From NCBI GenBank assembly GCA_002401525.1, contig NVTH01000113.1, positions 928 to 11,178 of the forward strand: a stretch of 10,251 bases of DNA. Direction: 5' to 3'. Made by a program: the position numbers and the translations under genes. The notes under the pieces are model-generated. The model had not been told where the DNA came from. It searched no databases and worked only from the letters and a program-made list of their open reading frames with translations. Origin of the DNA: Moraxellaceae bacterium (GTDB lineage: Bacteria > Pseudomonadota > Gammaproteobacteria > Pseudomonadales > UBA3067). The first letter of the stretch is position 1; each line of letters opens with the position of its first letter. Shown piece by piece: positions 8,477 through 10,251 of this stretch.

Positions 8477-9886
8477 TCAATAGGCGTTTTTATGCACGAA
8501 GCCATTCAGCAGCGTCAGAAAAACGATCTTTAAATCTAGCGCCAACGACCAATTTTCAATATAAAAAAGGTCATATTCAACACGCTTTTTCATTTTATCA
8601 ACCGTGTCAGTTTCTCCTCTCAGCCCGTTCACTTGGGCCCAACCAGTAATACCCGGCTTTACTTTATGCCGCTTCATATAGGACTCAATCACATCTTTGT
8701 ATTGCTCATTATGAGCCATCGCATGAGGCCTTGGCCCCACCACCGACATCCTGCCCTGTAATACGTTATAAAACTGCGGCAACTCATCTAAACTGGTGCG
8801 ACGCAAAAAGCGACCCAACTGAGTCACCCTAGGATCATCTTTATACGCTTGCGTGACTTCCCCCCCGCTCTCCTGGTGCACCTTCATCGTTCTAAATTTA
8901 TACACTTTGATAGGTTTGCCATCAATTCCATGGCGCATCTGCTTAAATAACACCGGCCCCCTGGAAGTGAACTTAACCGCAAGCCCAATCATCATCAAAA
9001 GAGGGGCAATTGAGACAATAATAATCATCGCTAAAACGAAGTCTTCAGCCTTTTTAAGAATGCGATTAAAGCCACTCAAAGGAGAGCAACTCAAATCCAA
9101 AGTGTATAAACCGGCAATCTCCGACACCCGATGGTTCAACAACCGAAAATCCGACATATCTGGCGCATATCGAATATCCACGGTGCTGTGGCGCAACTCA
9201 TAAAGTAATTCTTGAATCCGAGCCCCTTCAGCCAAAGGCAAGCAAATCCATAACTCCTGAACATTATTCTCTTTGACGTAGGCTTCAAGCCTGTCAGGCA
9301 CATCGATACAAGGCACCTTAAAATGCCCTTCCTGAGAGCAGCGATGGGTATAGGGTAAAATACCAATCACATCCAAACCCACCCAGTCATTATTCATTAA
9401 CTGATCAATCACTCGCTTCGACGAAGGCGCATTCCCCACGATCAGGACCTTCTTATGGTTCCAACCCTTAGCCCGCGCAAAGCCTAAAATACTGTAGACA
9501 CTAATTCGAAACAGCAAAGCCGCGGCCAACGTGACCACCACCCATAAACCCAACCATTGCCGAGAAAATAACTCGCCCTGCTTGGCAAACACTAGCAAGC
9601 CGAGCAAGGTTAAAAACCCCACCCCCCATGCCAGCACCAATCTGCCATACAATCCTGCCCGACTCTTACCTCGCCAAGACACATAGGCGCCACTGGACGA
9701 GCACGCCAAAAACACTAACATGCTGCCCAACAAAATAACTGACTGATACTCAATAGGGATATTAAGATGGCCAAAGCGAAGACCGAAAGTCAGCACACCG
9801 CCGACTAAAACGAATATAAAATCCGCTCCGCGAGCCAATAGGTTGGTGTAAAAATCAAAACCGATATTATTTTTCGAAATTGCCAA
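8477..9886 (-). CDS. Undecaprenyl-phosphate sugar phosphotransferase, WcaJ type
   Basis: This inner-membrane enzyme transfers a hexose-1-phosphate, probably glucose-1-phosphate from UDP-glucose, to undecaprenyl phosphate. That is the first step of an exopolysaccharide, capsule or colanic-acid-like repeat unit. The product is 469 residues (E. coli WcaJ 464). It has about four N-terminal membrane helices (roughly 21-36, 48-64, 82-100, 110-127), a cytosolic Rossmann-like domain (about 145-270, VLIVGNAPSSKRVI), a membrane-inserted helix (283-302), and the catalytic domain with KFRTM (330-334), the DE pair in TSLDELPQ (367-368), GPRPHAMAHNEQY (384-396) and KPGITGWAQVNGLRGETDT (410-428). The C-terminus closely resembles WcaJ. 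The start is TTG with AAGAG 7 bases upstream; no ATG is in frame before the upstream stop. Its other pathway genes would lie beyond the window, if present. The sugar specificity is inferred from family similarity only. Confidence 0.93.
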   Translation of the reverse strand: MAISKNNIGFDFYTNLLARGADFIFVLVGGVLTFGLRFGHLNIPIEYQSVILLGSMLVFLACSSSGAYVSWRGKSRAGLYGRLVLAWGVGFLTLLGLLVFAKQGELFSRQWLGLWVVVTLAAALLFRISVYSILGFARAKGWNHKKVLIVGNAPSSKRVIDQLMNNDWVGLDVIGILPYTHRCSQEGHFKVPCIDVPDRLEAYVKENNVQELWICLPLAEGARIQELLYELRHSTVDIRYAPDMSDFRLLNHRVSEIAGLYTLDLSCSPLSGFNRILKKAEDFVLAMIIIVSIAPLLMMIGLAVKFTSRGPVLFKQMRHGIDGKPIKVYKFRTMKVHQESGGEVTQAYKDDPRVTQLGRFLRRTSLDELPQFYNVLQGRMSVVGPRPHAMAHNEQYKDVIESYMKRHKVKPGITGWAQVNGLRGETDTVDKMKKRVEYDLFYIENWSLALDLKIVFLTLLNGFVHKNAY

Positions 9887-9946
9887 AATGCGTCTCTTCT
9901 CCAGAGTTTGATTTTCTGAAGCGATAATTAGGTAAAGTTATAAGAA

Positions 9947-9952
9947 ATTATA
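9947..9952 (-). promoter_or_regulatory. Possible -10 element of the sugar transferase gene
   Basis: A perfect TATAAT lies on the minus strand about 60 bases upstream of the TTG start, and a second near match, TATAAC, lies 14 bases further downstream. No convincing -35 hexamer stands 16-18 bases before either, so an activator or an alternative sigma factor would be needed if this is the promoter. Confidence 0.35.
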
Positions 9953-10080
9953 GGCGTTACGCTGGGCGATTCATACGCTTTTATTGGTTAAAACTTAACA
10001 CTGACTGAATCCTACGCCAAAGATCTCCAGGGTCGTTCTTGATAGGCGGCAAATCTCAGAGATGATGCGGCCCAAAATAG
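9953..10080. other. Non-coding stretch, nothing recognised
   Basis: Stops occur in the plus-strand frame that is open further right (TGA at 10009 and 10063, TAG at 10078). I see no ribosome-binding site with a credible start, no tRNA, no repeat array and no long inverted repeat. It may contain decayed 5' sequence of the remnant that follows. Confidence 0.5.
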
Positions 10081-10251
10081 GAGCTGATTCGAACTAGAAA
10101 AAGACTCACCCCCAATCCACACCGACCGAAAAAAGTCAGCCTCAAGCAGGCTTTAGAATCTTATGTAAAGAAGCACAAGGAGGAGCAATAGGCCCAAACG
10201 ATAAGCAAGAAGCTGATTCTGATGACGGAGTTTGAAGAGTCTATTGGAAAG
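10081..10251 (+). pseudogene. Possible remnant of a tyrosine recombinase (integrase) gene, runs off the right edge
   Basis: One plus-strand frame reads protein-like to the window end apart from an in-frame TAG at 10189-10191. It gives SLKQALESYVKKH (10138-10176), then after the stop AQTISKKLILMTEFEESIG (10192-10248). The order, a short helix of the SLxxALExY type followed by TISxxxxxMxxFxxxIG, is what the N-terminal core-binding domain of P4-like or XerC/D-like tyrosine recombinases looks like. The frame is closed upstream by a TAG at 10078, and no start with a ribosome-binding site serves it, although AAGGAGGAG at 10177-10185 looks like one. Catalytic residues would be outside the window, so the family call is tentative. 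It could be a decayed integrase, a recent nonsense mutant, or a chance frame. Confidence 0.3.

Overview
The window looks like a chromosomal segment of a gammaproteobacterium, most like the Pseudomonas/Cellvibrio/Marinobacter side of the class, with moderate GC by eye. The evidence is the order thrS-infC-rpmI-rplT-pheS, protein lengths and motifs close to those of E. coli and Pseudomonas, and the neighbourhood uvrB / aspartate aminotransferase / tRNA-Asn / polysaccharide gene, which I recall (not checked here) flanks the O-antigen locus of Pseudomonas aeruginosa. The exact genus cannot be read from the window.

Left part (1-4602, all on the minus strand): a translation-machinery operon. Reading in the direction of transcription: tRNA-Val(GAC) with a strong stable-RNA promoter, a 306-base leader, thrS (threonyl-tRNA synthetase), infC (initiation factor IF3, which starts at an AUC codon just after the thrS stop), a 246-base leader, rpmI (L35), rplT (L20), an intrinsic terminator-like hairpin, and pheS (PheRS alpha, cut by the window edge after about 250 residues). 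Several control elements are visible: a hairpin in front of thrS whose loop imitates the tRNA-Thr anticodon loop, the non-canonical infC start, a structured rpmI leader, and an attenuator-like hairpin directly in front of pheS.

Middle (4707-8395): uvrB (nucleotide excision repair) on the minus strand with paired hairpins behind it, divergent from a class I aspartate aminotransferase gene with a TTG start on the plus strand. A 230-base gap then holds promoter-like and Fur-box-like sequences and leads into tRNA-Asn(GTT).

Right part (8400-10251): a perfect 38-base palindrome serves as a shared terminator between tRNA-Asn (+) and a convergent WcaJ-type undecaprenyl-phosphate sugar phosphotransferase (-), the enzyme that starts assembly of an extracellular or capsular polysaccharide. 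The last 365 bases hold no intact gene. One frame there carries a stop-interrupted stretch that resembles the core-binding region of a tyrosine recombinase, so this may be the edge of a polysaccharide or genomic island beside tRNA-Asn.

Most of the window is conserved housekeeping DNA. I see no new biological system; the points of interest are regulatory RNA structures and the possible island boundary.
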